Shown: positions 52,446 to 61,664 of the stretch, piece by piece
Layout: every line of letters starts with the position of its first letter
How positions within the stretch are numbered: position 1 is the stretch's first letter
Assembly (NCBI GenBank): GCA_044432745.1
Contig: JAWXUH010000006.1
Coordinates: 1 to 64,000 of the forward strand
DNA from: CAKOSP01 sp044432745
GTDB lineage: Bacteria; Bacillota_I; Bacilli_A; RF39; UBA660
Length of the DNA stretch: 64,000 nt
Reading direction: 5' to 3'
Notes under the pieces: generated by a model
The model's database searches: none
Told to the model about the DNA's origin: nothing
What the model saw: the letters and a program-made list of their open reading frames with translations, nothing else
Program-made: the position numbers and the translations under genes

Positions 52446-53840
52446 ATGAAAAAATTTTTAGATAATGATTTTTTACTTGAAAATGATGTTGCAAAAACTT
52501 TATTTCATGAATATGCAAAGGATATGCCTATTTATGATTATCATAATCATTTAAGCCCTAAAGAAATATATGATGATGTTAAATTTGATAATATTTCTAA
52601 ATTATGGCTTGGTGGTGATCATTATAAATGGAGAGTAATGCGTGCTAATGGTATAAGTGAAGATTTTATTACTGGAGATAAAAGTGATTATGAGAAGTTT
52701 TTAGCTTATGCTAAAACTGTTCCTTATACCTTGGGTAATCCTTTATACCACTGGACACATTTAGAGCTTCAAAGATATTTTAATATCTTTGAAACTTTAG
52801 ATGAAAAAAGTGCACAAAGTATTTATGATAGATGTAATGAATTGTTACAAACTGATGAATTTTCTGTTAGAAATTTAATTAGAAAATCAAATGTTAAAGT
52901 ACTTTGTACAACTGATGATCCTAAAGATAATTTAATGCATCATAAACTTTTAAAAGAAGTAGGATTTGAATGTAAAGTATTACCTTCCTTTAGACCAGAT
53001 AACTTAATACATATAGAGAAACAAAGTTTTATACCATATTTAAATTCTTTAAATGAAATTGGTTATAATGTTCATGAGTTTAACGATGTACTTGCTTTTT
53101 TGAAAAAGAGAATAGAGTACTTTAATGACGTTGGATGTAGAGTATCAGATCATGGACTTGATATGATAATGTATCATGAATCTAATATAGAAGAAGTATC
53201 TGAGATATTTTTAAAAGCTAAAAATGGTATTGAACTTAGTGTGCTTGAGTTGAAAAAATACAAAGGATTCTTACTTAATTATTTAGGTAAAGAATATAAT
53301 AAAGTAAACTGGGTTATGCAATATCATATTGGTCCACTTAGAAATAATAATACTAGATTATTTAATCAAGTAGGACCAGATACTGGATTTGACTCTATTA
53401 ATGATGGTAGTGTAGCAGTTGATTTATCTAAATTATTAGATAGTATGGATGTAACAGATGAACTTCCTAAAACAGTTTTATATTGTTTAAATCCATCTGA
53501 TAATGCCGTACTTGCTGCTATGGCTGGTAATTTTCAAGATGGTAAAACAATTGGTAAAATTCAATTTGGTTCTGCATGGTGGTTCCTTGATACTAAACAA
53601 GGTATTATCAAACAACTAGAAGATTTATCTTCAGTAGGATTATTATCTAGATTTATAGGTATGCTTACAGATTCTAGAAGTTTTGTATCTTTTCCAAGAC
53701 ATGAATACTTTAGAAGAATACTTTGTAATGAAATAGGTAAACTTGTAGAAAATGGAGAATATCCTCTTGATTATGAAATATTAAAAGAAATAGTAGAAGG
53801 TATTTGTTTTAATAATATAAATAATTATATAAATAATTAG
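52446..53840 (+). CDS. uxaC: glucuronate isomerase
   Basis: 464 residues. IYDYHNHLSP (metal-binding HxH), LWLGGDHYKWRVMRANG, CTTDDP, and QYHIGPLRNNN are UxaC signatures. It converts D-glucuronate to D-fructuronate, and galacturonate to tagaturonate. AAAGGAGG precedes the ATG. It is the first committed step after the sugar acid is released. Confidence 0.95.
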   Translation: MKKFLDNDFLLENDVAKTLFHEYAKDMPIYDYHNHLSPKEIYDDVKFDNISKLWLGGDHYKWRVMRANGISEDFITGDKSDYEKFLAYAKTVPYTLGNPLYHWTHLELQRYFNIFETLDEKSAQSIYDRCNELLQTDEFSVRNLIRKSNVKVLCTTDDPKDNLMHHKLLKEVGFECKVLPSFRPDNLIHIEKQSFIPYLNSLNEIGYNVHEFNDVLAFLKKRIEYFNDVGCRVSDHGLDMIMYHESNIEEVSEIFLKAKNGIELSVLELKKYKGFLLNYLGKEYNKVNWVMQYHIGPLRNNNTRLFNQVGPDTGFDSINDGSVAVDLSKLLDSMDVTDELPKTVLYCLNPSDNAVLAAMAGNFQDGKTIGKIQFGSAWWFLDTKQGIIKQLEDLSSVGLLSRFIGMLTDSRSFVSFPRHEYFRRILCNEIGKLVENGEYPLDYEILKEIVEGICFNNINNYINN

Positions 53841-53855
53841 AAAGGTAAAACATAT

Positions 53856-55469
53856 ATGGATATGAATATAAAATCACTAAGTGATAAAGAAAAATGGAAT
53901 AAAATTGGGGTTGAAGTTCCTAAGTTTGATATAAATCAAACAGCTCTTAATACAGATGCTAGAGCAGAGTGGGTACACTTTGGAGCTGGTAATATATTTA
54001 GAGGTTTTATCGCTAATATAAATCAAAGACTACTTAATAAAAATTTAGTAGATACAGGAATTGTTGCTGTAGATACATTTGATTTTGATATTATTGATAA
54101 AATATATAAACCTTTTGATAATTTAACAATGCTTGTTAGTTTGAATTCAGATGGTACTAATAAAAAAGAAATTATGGCAGGTGTATCTAGAGCTTATAAA
54201 GGAAGTTCTCAGTATGATGATTATAATAAACTTATTGAAATATTTGAAAATGATAGTTTGAAAATGGTAAGTTTTACTATAACTGAAAAGGGTTATTCTT
54301 TAAAAAACATTACTGGAGAATATTTAGATGTTGTATCATCTGATATATCTAATGGACCTGATAGTCCTAAACATGTTATATCTATAATAACTTCTCTTGT
54401 ATATAAAAGATATTTATCTGCTAAAAAGAAACTTGCACTTTGTTCAATGGATAATTGTTCACATAATGGAGAAGTACTTAAGAAGTCAGTTATTAATATG
54501 GCAACTGAGTGGTTAAATAATAATTATGTAGAAGAAGATTTTATTACTTATTTAAATGATGAGAATTATATTAGTTTCCCTTGGAGTATGATTGATAAAA
54601 TAACTCCTAGACCTGATGATTCTATATGTAGTGATTTAGAACAAAGTGGTCTTAATAATATGAAACCAATTGTTACAAGTGTTAATACATATATAGCTCC
54701 TTTTGTTAATGCAGAAGTAGCCGAATATCTAGTTATTGAAAATAATTTTCCAAACGGATCTATTCCTCTTAATGAAGGTGGAGTTTATTTAACTGATAGA
54801 GATACTGTTAACAAAACAGAAACTATGAAAGTTACTACTTGTTTAAATCCACTTCATACAGCACTTGCTGTATATGGTTGTCTTCTTGGTTATGATAGGA
54901 TTTATAAAGAAATGAATGATCCTTTATTAAGTAATTTAGTTAAAAAAATAGGTTACGAAGAAGGTTTAAAAGTAGTAGTTGATCCTAAGATTATTTCTCC
55001 TAAAGAATTTATAGATGAAGTAATAAATGAAAGATTAACTAATCCTTTTATACCAGATGATCCTGCTAGAATAGCAACAGATACAAGTCAAAAAGTTGGT
55101 ATTAGATTTGGTGAAACAATTAAATCTTATATAAAAAGTGAAGAACTTGATGTTCAAAACTTAGTATATATACCACTAGCAATAGCAGGGTGGATGAGAT
55201 ATTTACTAGGTGTAGATGATAATGGAAATACATTATCACTTAGTCCAGATCCAATGCTTGATCAATTAACTTTAGTTTTATCTTCTATTAAACTTGGAGG
55301 AGAATACAATAATGAATTAACTAGCATTCTTACAAATGAAACAATTTTTGGAGTAAATTTAGTAGAGTGTGGTCTTTCTAATAAGATAGAAGAAATGTTT
55401 ATTAAGATGATTGTAGGTAATAATGCAGTACATAATACACTTAATGAATACTTAGGTAAGGAGATATAA
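53856..55469 (+). CDS. uxuB: fructuronate reductase (mannitol dehydrogenase family)
   Basis: 537 residues. Rossmann start WVHFGAGNIFRGF, TITEKGY, SMDNCSHNGE and SFPWSMIDKITPRP are mannitol-dehydrogenase family blocks. With UxaC and UxuA beside it, it should reduce fructuronate to mannonate with NADH. Tagaturonate reductase (UxaB) is the alternative, but uxuA favours the glucuronate branch. AAAGG precedes the ATG. Confidence 0.9.
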   Translation: MDMNIKSLSDKEKWNKIGVEVPKFDINQTALNTDARAEWVHFGAGNIFRGFIANINQRLLNKNLVDTGIVAVDTFDFDIIDKIYKPFDNLTMLVSLNSDGTNKKEIMAGVSRAYKGSSQYDDYNKLIEIFENDSLKMVSFTITEKGYSLKNITGEYLDVVSSDISNGPDSPKHVISIITSLVYKRYLSAKKKLALCSMDNCSHNGEVLKKSVINMATEWLNNNYVEEDFITYLNDENYISFPWSMIDKITPRPDDSICSDLEQSGLNNMKPIVTSVNTYIAPFVNAEVAEYLVIENNFPNGSIPLNEGGVYLTDRDTVNKTETMKVTTCLNPLHTALAVYGCLLGYDRIYKEMNDPLLSNLVKKIGYEEGLKVVVDPKIISPKEFIDEVINERLTNPFIPDDPARIATDTSQKVGIRFGETIKSYIKSEELDVQNLVYIPLAIAGWMRYLLGVDDNGNTLSLSPDPMLDQLTLVLSSIKLGGEYNNELTSILTNETIFGVNLVECGLSNKIEEMFIKMIVGNNAVHNTLNEYLGKEI

Positions 55470-55471
55470 AT

Positions 55472-56413
55472 ATGAATATAAAATTACCACCAATAGTACC
55501 TGTTGTATCTATTGAAAAGATAGATGATGCTCTTCATATTACAAAAGCACTTCTTGATGGAGGAATTTCTTGTATTGAAGTTACTCTTAGAACGGATGAT
55601 GCAATTGATGCTATTAAAATGATTAAAAATCATTATCCAGCTATGACTGTTGGTGCAGGAACTATTATTAATATAGAACAAATAGATCTTGCTATAGATG
55701 CAGGAGCAGACTTCTTAGTTAGTCCGGGTTTAAATGTCAATGTAGTTAAATATGCACAAGAAAAAAATATAATCATTTATCCAGGATGTACTAATTCATC
55801 TGATATAGAACTTGCTATAAGTCTTGGTGTTACAGATTTAAAATTCTTTCCTGCTGAATCATCAGGTGGAATAAATATGATTAAATCTTTATGTGCACCA
55901 TATGATATGATTAGATTTATGCCAACAGGTGGAATTACAAATGATAATATTAATGAATATTTAAAATTTGATAAAGTTATTGCTTGCGGAGGATCATTTT
56001 TAATAAATGAAGAAATATTAAGAAATAGAGATTATAAACAAATAACTATAAATTGTAAAAATACTCTTAAAAATATTTTAGATTTAGATGTTAAACATGT
56101 AGGTATAAATGTAAACAATAATGAAGATTGTTTTAGTATAGCTAATAATCTTGAAAATTTACTTTGTACTGAAAAGATTGAAACTGGTAATTCATATTTT
56201 ATAGGAGATATAGAAATTTTAAAAGATTGTCCTTATAAAAAAGGATATATATCTTTAGAAACAAATAATCTTTATAGAGCTATATCTTACTATGAATCAA
56301 TGAATGTACATTTTAATTATTCTACTGCAACGTATAGTGATAGTAATAAATTATCTAGTATCTTTTTTGAAGATGAAGTAGCTGGTTATGCTTACAAACT
56401 AATTCAAAAATAG
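55472..56413 (+). CDS. eda: KDPG/KHG aldolase with C-terminal VOC-like domain
   Basis: 313 residues. Residues 1-205 are a complete class I KDPG aldolase: IEVTLRT (with Glu), VGAGTI, FLVSPG, and the Schiff-base Lys in LKFFPAE, then MPTGGI. Residues about 208-313 (KHVGINVNN, GYISLETNNL, a metal-binding-like pattern ending in EVAGYAYKL) resemble a VOC/glyoxalase fold. Similar fusions occur in clostridia. The aldolase splits KDPG to pyruvate and glyceraldehyde-3-phosphate. It starts two bases after uxuB and is the last gene of the operon. Confidence 0.88.
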   Translation: MNIKLPPIVPVVSIEKIDDALHITKALLDGGISCIEVTLRTDDAIDAIKMIKNHYPAMTVGAGTIINIEQIDLAIDAGADFLVSPGLNVNVVKYAQEKNIIIYPGCTNSSDIELAISLGVTDLKFFPAESSGGINMIKSLCAPYDMIRFMPTGGITNDNINEYLKFDKVIACGGSFLINEEILRNRDYKQITINCKNTLKNILDLDVKHVGINVNNNEDCFSIANNLENLLCTEKIETGNSYFIGDIEILKDCPYKKGYISLETNNLYRAISYYESMNVHFNYSTATYSDSNKLSSIFFEDEVAGYAYKLIQK

Positions 56414-56434
56414 GAATTTTTTCCTATTTTTTTT
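56406..56434 (+). terminator. terminator of the hexuronate operon
   Basis: AAAATAGGAA, TTTT, TTCCTATTTT (56407-56430), then T-run. Confidence 0.85.
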
Positions 56435-56461
56435 GTTATAATGTAATAAAGGTGAATAGAT

Positions 56462-57247
56462 ATGGAAAAAAATATAGAATTAACAGAAAGAAAAAAACAA
56501 GAAGTTATTAAAGTTTTAACTACAGAGATAAAATATAAAAAAAGAATAAAAAAAACAGAAGATGTCCATATATATTTAGAAAATAATATTATATATTCAA
56601 CTCAGTTATATAGAAATTCTTTTGATTGCGATATGACTGATTTTGCGTGTGGTTTTTATGAAATTTTATATAAGAAGATACTTAATGATAAAGGTATAAA
56701 TAATATAATAAACAAAGAAAAATATTTTAGTAATAAGTCATTTGCAGGAGATACCATGAATAGTTTTAATACAGTAGCTATGTTAGTTTCAGAATATGGT
56801 AATTCAAAGGATACTTGTACATGTGAAAGTATATGGCCACAATATTTAAGAAAATATAAACATTCTTATCATTGTTTAGCAAATTTTTGGTTAGTACCAA
56901 TGGTAGTTGGTAGAACTATATATTCTTTATCAAAGATTACTCCATCTAAAGATTATATGGATAGATTTTTATTATATGTAAAAGAAAATATGTCTAAATA
57001 CCAGGAAAGTTTTCCTTGTTATTTTTCTAATCTTGATTTTAATCAATTTGTAAGACTTAACTATTTAGAAGGAAGTTATGTTATAAATAATGATGTAAAA
57101 AAATTTAGTATCAACAATAAAAATGCAGAAGAAATAATTACTTCTATGAATGAACTTATTTTAAAGAGAGCTATATGTATAGCAAATTCAGATATAGCAA
57201 ATGAACTTTGGAATTATTTTGACAAAATAGGTGTAATTAATGATTAG
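56462..57247 (+). CDS. unrecognised cytoplasmic protein
   Basis: 261 residues, no signal peptide. Conserved-looking blocks are FAGDTMNSFNT, IWPQYLRKYKHSYHCLANFWL and VPMVVGRTIYSL, with several Cys and His. The pattern of invariant-type residues (D, N, W, H) suggests an enzyme or binding protein, but I cannot name a family. GGTGAATAGAT precedes the ATG; an extended -10 (TGTTATAAT) ends at 56442. Confidence 0.65.
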   Translation: MEKNIELTERKKQEVIKVLTTEIKYKKRIKKTEDVHIYLENNIIYSTQLYRNSFDCDMTDFACGFYEILYKKILNDKGINNIINKEKYFSNKSFAGDTMNSFNTVAMLVSEYGNSKDTCTCESIWPQYLRKYKHSYHCLANFWLVPMVVGRTIYSLSKITPSKDYMDRFLLYVKENMSKYQESFPCYFSNLDFNQFVRLNYLEGSYVINNDVKKFSINNKNAEEIITSMNELILKRAICIANSDIANELWNYFDKIGVIND

Positions 57248-57309
57248 ACTCTAATTACTTTTACTAAATCTTATGTTATAATTTTATATAGAATAGTAGG
57301 GTGATTACT

Positions 57310-58317
57310 TTGTATAGAAATACTGAGACTTTAGCAACTAAAGATGATATAAAAAGAAATTTAAAACGTTTACTTTTTGAAAGAAAAGAGATAAATAAAT
57401 TGTTAAAAAATAGTCAAGAAGATATTTTCTTATTAAAAGAAAAATTAAAACTTGATAAAAGTATAATAGAGTGTGCTGAGTTTTTAGAATTAAATGTAAA
57501 AGTTAAAGAGAATGATGAATTACATTCTTTAGATGTTGATTTAGTTAATAATATCCCTTCTAATACAGATTTAAAAGAAGAATTAAGTGAGTCTTCTATG
57601 TTTGATGATTCACTTAATAAGAAAGTAAAGACAACTCAAATTGATGCGATTATATCTGATCAATTTGATAAACTACCTAAAAATATAGATGAACTAAAAA
57701 AGAGAATACCATCTTATTCATTGATTGCATTATTAAGTGGAGCAGCTATGGCAAACCCTGCTTTTACATCTGTAGTTGCACTAACTGTAGCAGCCGAATT
57801 TAAGGTATATAATACAACGTTTAAAAATAAAAAATCTACGTTATTTGGTATAAATAAAAAGAACTATGTAACTCAAAATGCTTTAACAACGTCTCATTTA
57901 ATAAAAAATATGTTTAATGATAAAAAAAGTGAAACCTTTAGTGTTGAGCTTGTAAACCTTTTGTTAGATTTAGAAGAAAATCAAGAATATAATACAATAT
58001 CACAATCTATTGTAAGAGCATCTCTTAGAAAATTACAAAAAGAAGGTTATATTACAAACTACATTGAAGAGTTACATGAATTAAATGGTCTTGAAAGCAA
58101 ACTAGTTCATGCTTCAATTAATCTTGGAATGGGTAATTATGATAATTTACTTAAAGAAAGTAAGAAATATAAAATGAAGTTTACTAGAACGGAAAAAGAA
58201 ATAGATCTAGATTTGATAAATCAATTTTTAAACAAACCAGGTAACGAAATTCCTCATGAAATTGAATATGATGGAGATAAAATAGATAAAGTTGTTTATG
58301 AACCTAAAACTAGATAA
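57310..58317 (+). CDS. unrecognised protein with hydrophobic Ala/Gly-rich segment
   Basis: 335 residues if started at the TTG at 57310, which has GGTGA five bases upstream as in many genes here; GTG at 57301 is the alternative. Residues 15-60 are coiled-coil-like; residues about 138-165 (IALLSGAAMANPAFTSVVAL) are hydrophobic and could insert in a membrane; the last 130 residues are helical. The C-terminus is basic (PKTR). An extended -10 (TGTTATAAT) ends at 57282. No family is recognised. Confidence 0.65.
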   Translation: MYRNTETLATKDDIKRNLKRLLFERKEINKLLKNSQEDIFLLKEKLKLDKSIIECAEFLELNVKVKENDELHSLDVDLVNNIPSNTDLKEELSESSMFDDSLNKKVKTTQIDAIISDQFDKLPKNIDELKKRIPSYSLIALLSGAAMANPAFTSVVALTVAAEFKVYNTTFKNKKSTLFGINKKNYVTQNALTTSHLIKNMFNDKKSETFSVELVNLLLDLEENQEYNTISQSIVRASLRKLQKEGYITNYIEELHELNGLESKLVHASINLGMGNYDNLLKESKKYKMKFTRTEKEIDLDLINQFLNKPGNEIPHEIEYDGDKIDKVVYEPKTR

Positions 58318-58350
58318 TAAAAAATACAAAATAATTTTGTATTTTTTTCT
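58318..58350 (+). terminator. terminator of the 57310 gene
   Basis: AAAATACAAAA (58321-58331) with TTTTGTATTTT (58335-58345), then T. Confidence 0.8.
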
Positions 58351-58400
58351 TTTTATAATATTACCAAATTTGAAAAAAATACATTTATGTTACTTTTTTC

Positions 58401-58429
58401 TTGATTTAAACAGATAAATTTAGTATAAT
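58401..58429 (+). promoter_or_regulatory. SigA promoter of the helicase gene
   Basis: TTGATT (58401-58406), 17-bp spacer, TATAAT (58424-58429). Confidence 0.8.
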
Positions 58430-58458
58430 ATTCTAACTTGTAAAGGGGTTACAAAGAA

Positions 58459-61401
58459 ATGAAATTATATAGACACAATCAAATTGCGTATCAAAATGCA
58501 AAAGAGATGTTAGAAAAAGAAGAAAGGTGTTGTATTGTTCAAGCAACAGGAACTGGTAAATCATATGTTACTCTAAGTTTAATAATAGATTTAGTTAGAG
58601 AAAATCCATCTGCTGTAGTTGAATATATAGTACCATCAAGAAACATAATAAATGAAGTTCATGAAATATTAAGAGTGGAGAAAATGGAACATTTGCTTGA
58701 TAATATAACATTTAGAACTTATCATGCTATAACTGAGGAGAAACTTGCTGATAAAGAAGATGTAAAATATGATCTTTTAATTCTTGATGAATTTCATCAT
58801 ATTGGTCAAACTGCACCTATATGGAAAGCTGGAATAAAAAAAATAATAAATAACAATCCTCATAAAAAAGTATTTGGAATGAGTGCTACTCCTATTAGAA
58901 AAAATGGGCGTACTAGTGAAGAAGATGTTTCGTTAACATTGTTTAATGGAAATATTGCAAATACATTTACATTAGTAGATGCTTTATATGAAAATGTATT
59001 ACCATTTCCTAAGTATATATCTTCAATTTTATGTTTACTTGATGAAGTTAAAAGTACTGAAAAAACTTTACTTTTAATGTATTTAGATACTCAAAGGAAA
59101 GAAGCTTTATTAAATAAAATACAACTAATAAAAGAAAAATTATTAAGAGAAGAAAACCTTGATATAAAGGATATACTTAATAAAAATATGTCTGCTAATG
59201 GTAAATATATATATTTTTGTCCACCAGGAAGTAATTTAGATGAAGTAGAAAATGAACTTAAAAATATTTTTAAAGATAGAGAAAATTTTGAGTTAAAAAT
59301 AACTAAAATACATAGTGATTTTAGTGAAACTGAGAATAATAAATCTCTAGAAGAATTTAGAAATGGTAAAAAAGATAGATGTAGAATAATTTTAACAGTT
59401 AATAAACTAAATGAAGGTACTCATATAAAAGGTATAGATGGTGTACTTTTAGGAAGATTTACTAAGTCAGAACAAATTTTCTTTCAACAAATAGGTAGAG
59501 CTTTATCTGTGTTTGCAGATAAAAATGATACACCTTTAATAATAGATCTAGTAGGTAATATTAGAAATATGAAAGAGCTGATGAATTCTTATAAAGAAAT
59601 GTGTTTAAGAAAAAGCAACACAAAAAACGCAGAACAAGATCAAAACGTAGAATTAGAAGAAATGCAAAAAATATTTAGTTTAAAACTTGAAATAGAAGAT
59701 ATAATGTTAGAAATAGATGAAATTACGACTAGTACTCAAAATATAGAATTTGAATCTAGAGTTAAGGAAGTATATGATTTTATAATATCTAAAAATTCTT
59801 TACCTTCAAATACTGATGAGTTTCATGATTCTAAAGGGATGTATGATTGGATTAGAAGAAATAGGTTAAATATTTCAAATCAAGCCGATATAAATTCAGA
59901 AGTTAATGATTTAAAAAATATAATATTAAAACATAACGCTTATTTCTTTAATACACCAACAGAAATTTATAATTTTAAAATGGAAGCTGCTTATAATATT
60001 TTATTAGAAAGTAACAGAGTAAGAAAATATAATGTAGATAATTTATTATTTTTAGATGGTAGTGATGTTTTATATTTTATAACAAAATATAAAACAGTTA
60101 TACAAGAACAAAAATGTATACACACAAAAAGGTTGTATGAACTTATAACTAAAGTTAATTGTAATTTCTTTAAAACAGAAGAGGAATTATATAAATACAG
60201 AGTAGATAAAACAATAGAAATAATAAAAAGAGATAAAAAGGTACCATCAAGTACCGATGATCATATAGTATTTGAAGATGGTGTTGGTGTTAATTATTTT
60301 ATATATAGATTTATGAAATTTAAAAATATATATAATTATGATAGAGTAGATGAACTTGAATCATTAATAAAAGAATATCATTCTAAATTTTTAAGAACTG
60401 ATGAGGAAGTTATATTAGAAAGATTAAACGAAATATACGTATTTTTATCTGATAATCCTAAACTTGAAATTAAATATACATCAAACTATAAATTATCAAC
60501 TGGTGTATCTATGACTATTTATTTAACGAGAAATAAAGAGTTTGTAGAAAATAGTACCAATCCAGATGTTGTTAAATTAGTGGAAATGTTAAATAGTAGA
60601 GCGCCATACTTCTTATGTGGTACTGATGCTGCATATGAAAAAAAATTACTTGAAGCAGCTAACTTGATAAATGAGTGTGGTTATATACCACAAGCAAGTG
60701 ATGAAAAAATAGTGTTTTTAAATAATACAAGAGTAGGGAACTTATTAAAATCTTATAAAAATGATATATATAAATCTGATAGTGTTAATGCTAAGAAATT
60801 AGTTGAAGCAGTAGAAAATATTGATAAGAATTATTTCTTATCTTTGGATGAAATATTTATGAATAAAGTAGAAGTATTTATAGACTTTATAGAAAAAAAT
60901 AATCATGTACCATATATTAGTGATAAAGAATATGTATTTGATGATGGCAATAAACTTGGATCATTTTATTTAAATAATAAATCTAGATTCAAAAACTTTG
61001 CAGAAAATGAAAGAGTATCAAAATTAGTAAATCTTGTACTTGAAATTAGTCCATATTATTTTTATAGTACAAAAGAAATAGTAGAAAAAAGACTTGAATA
61101 TTTACTTGAAGTATTAAAAGGACTTAGTGAACTACCAATATCTGCTAGTGAAGACTTAAGATTTCCAGATGGTAATTTAGTTGCTAGATTTTTATATAAA
61201 AGGAGAAAATATATATATGACAATAAAGACAAAGATGATATTTGTTTTGAGTTATATAATGTTATAACAAATATAAATAATAGTTTTTTTAGTAAATTAG
61301 AAGAATTAGAAGATTGTAAAAATCAAATAGATGGTATCTTTAAGGAAGAATTTGATAAATTAGAAGATAACAACGATAACAATAAAGGGGGAAGAAAATA
61401 A
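58459..61401 (+). CDS. SF2 DExH helicase with seven C-terminal repeats
   Basis: 980 residues. Residues 1-390 are a superfamily 2 motor: ATGTGKS (29-35), DEFHH (110-114), MSATP (141-145), LNEGTHIKG, and motif VI QQIGRAL. Residues about 430-965 are seven repeats of 73-76 residues, each helical and following the scheme: helix with VxxFI or similar, N..(L/V)P.....F.DG..(V/L)..F, then helix, then (Y/F)F....E. They resemble helicase-associated domains and may read DNA or RNA, one module after another. There is no nuclease motif. AAAGGGG precedes the ATG. The 76-residue gene behind it overlaps by one base. A defence or mobile-element role is possible. Confidence 0.85.
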   Translation: MKLYRHNQIAYQNAKEMLEKEERCCIVQATGTGKSYVTLSLIIDLVRENPSAVVEYIVPSRNIINEVHEILRVEKMEHLLDNITFRTYHAITEEKLADKEDVKYDLLILDEFHHIGQTAPIWKAGIKKIINNNPHKKVFGMSATPIRKNGRTSEEDVSLTLFNGNIANTFTLVDALYENVLPFPKYISSILCLLDEVKSTEKTLLLMYLDTQRKEALLNKIQLIKEKLLREENLDIKDILNKNMSANGKYIYFCPPGSNLDEVENELKNIFKDRENFELKITKIHSDFSETENNKSLEEFRNGKKDRCRIILTVNKLNEGTHIKGIDGVLLGRFTKSEQIFFQQIGRALSVFADKNDTPLIIDLVGNIRNMKELMNSYKEMCLRKSNTKNAEQDQNVELEEMQKIFSLKLEIEDIMLEIDEITTSTQNIEFESRVKEVYDFIISKNSLPSNTDEFHDSKGMYDWIRRNRLNISNQADINSEVNDLKNIILKHNAYFFNTPTEIYNFKMEAAYNILLESNRVRKYNVDNLLFLDGSDVLYFITKYKTVIQEQKCIHTKRLYELITKVNCNFFKTEEELYKYRVDKTIEIIKRDKKVPSSTDDHIVFEDGVGVNYFIYRFMKFKNIYNYDRVDELESLIKEYHSKFLRTDEEVILERLNEIYVFLSDNPKLEIKYTSNYKLSTGVSMTIYLTRNKEFVENSTNPDVVKLVEMLNSRAPYFLCGTDAAYEKKLLEAANLINECGYIPQASDEKIVFLNNTRVGNLLKSYKNDIYKSDSVNAKKLVEAVENIDKNYFLSLDEIFMNKVEVFIDFIEKNNHVPYISDKEYVFDDGNKLGSFYLNNKSRFKNFAENERVSKLVNLVLEISPYYFYSTKEIVEKRLEYLLEVLKGLSELPISASEDLRFPDGNLVARFLYKRRKYIYDNKDKDDICFELYNVITNINNSFFSKLEELEDCKNQIDGIFKEEFDKLEDNNDNNKGGRK

Positions 61402-61631
61402 TGAATCAAAGTCATTTTAAATATATAGAAAAATTTAATGAATTAGAAACATACGATAAAGAAAGTGTTTTATTTGAACATATAAAAGAATTAACTGACT
61501 ATTTAACTAAGGTAAATAGTTTAGATGAGTTCTCAATAGATTGTGAGGACTTTCATGATAAAGCACTAATTCATTTATTATATATAAAAGAATTAAATGC
61601 TAATTTAATAAGAAATATTGACGCTAATTAA
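61401..61631 (+). CDS. small acidic helical protein coupled to the helicase
   Basis: 76 residues, start overlapping the helicase stop by one base (TAATG) with GGGGG upstream, so translation is coupled. All-helical, acidic (ETYDKESVLFEHIKELTDYL is one helix). One Cys, no membrane segment. It may be a partner or regulator of the helicase. No family is recognised. Confidence 0.7.
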   Translation: MNQSHFKYIEKFNELETYDKESVLFEHIKELTDYLTKVNSLDEFSIDCEDFHDKALIHLLYIKELNANLIRNIDAN

Positions 61632-61664
61632 AAAAAATATATACCTTTTAGGTATATATTTTTA
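61629..61664. terminator. bidirectional terminator between helicase operon and TPR gene
   Basis: AAAAATATATACCT, TTT, AGGTATATATTTTT around 61633-61663, with A-run and T-run. Confidence 0.85.
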
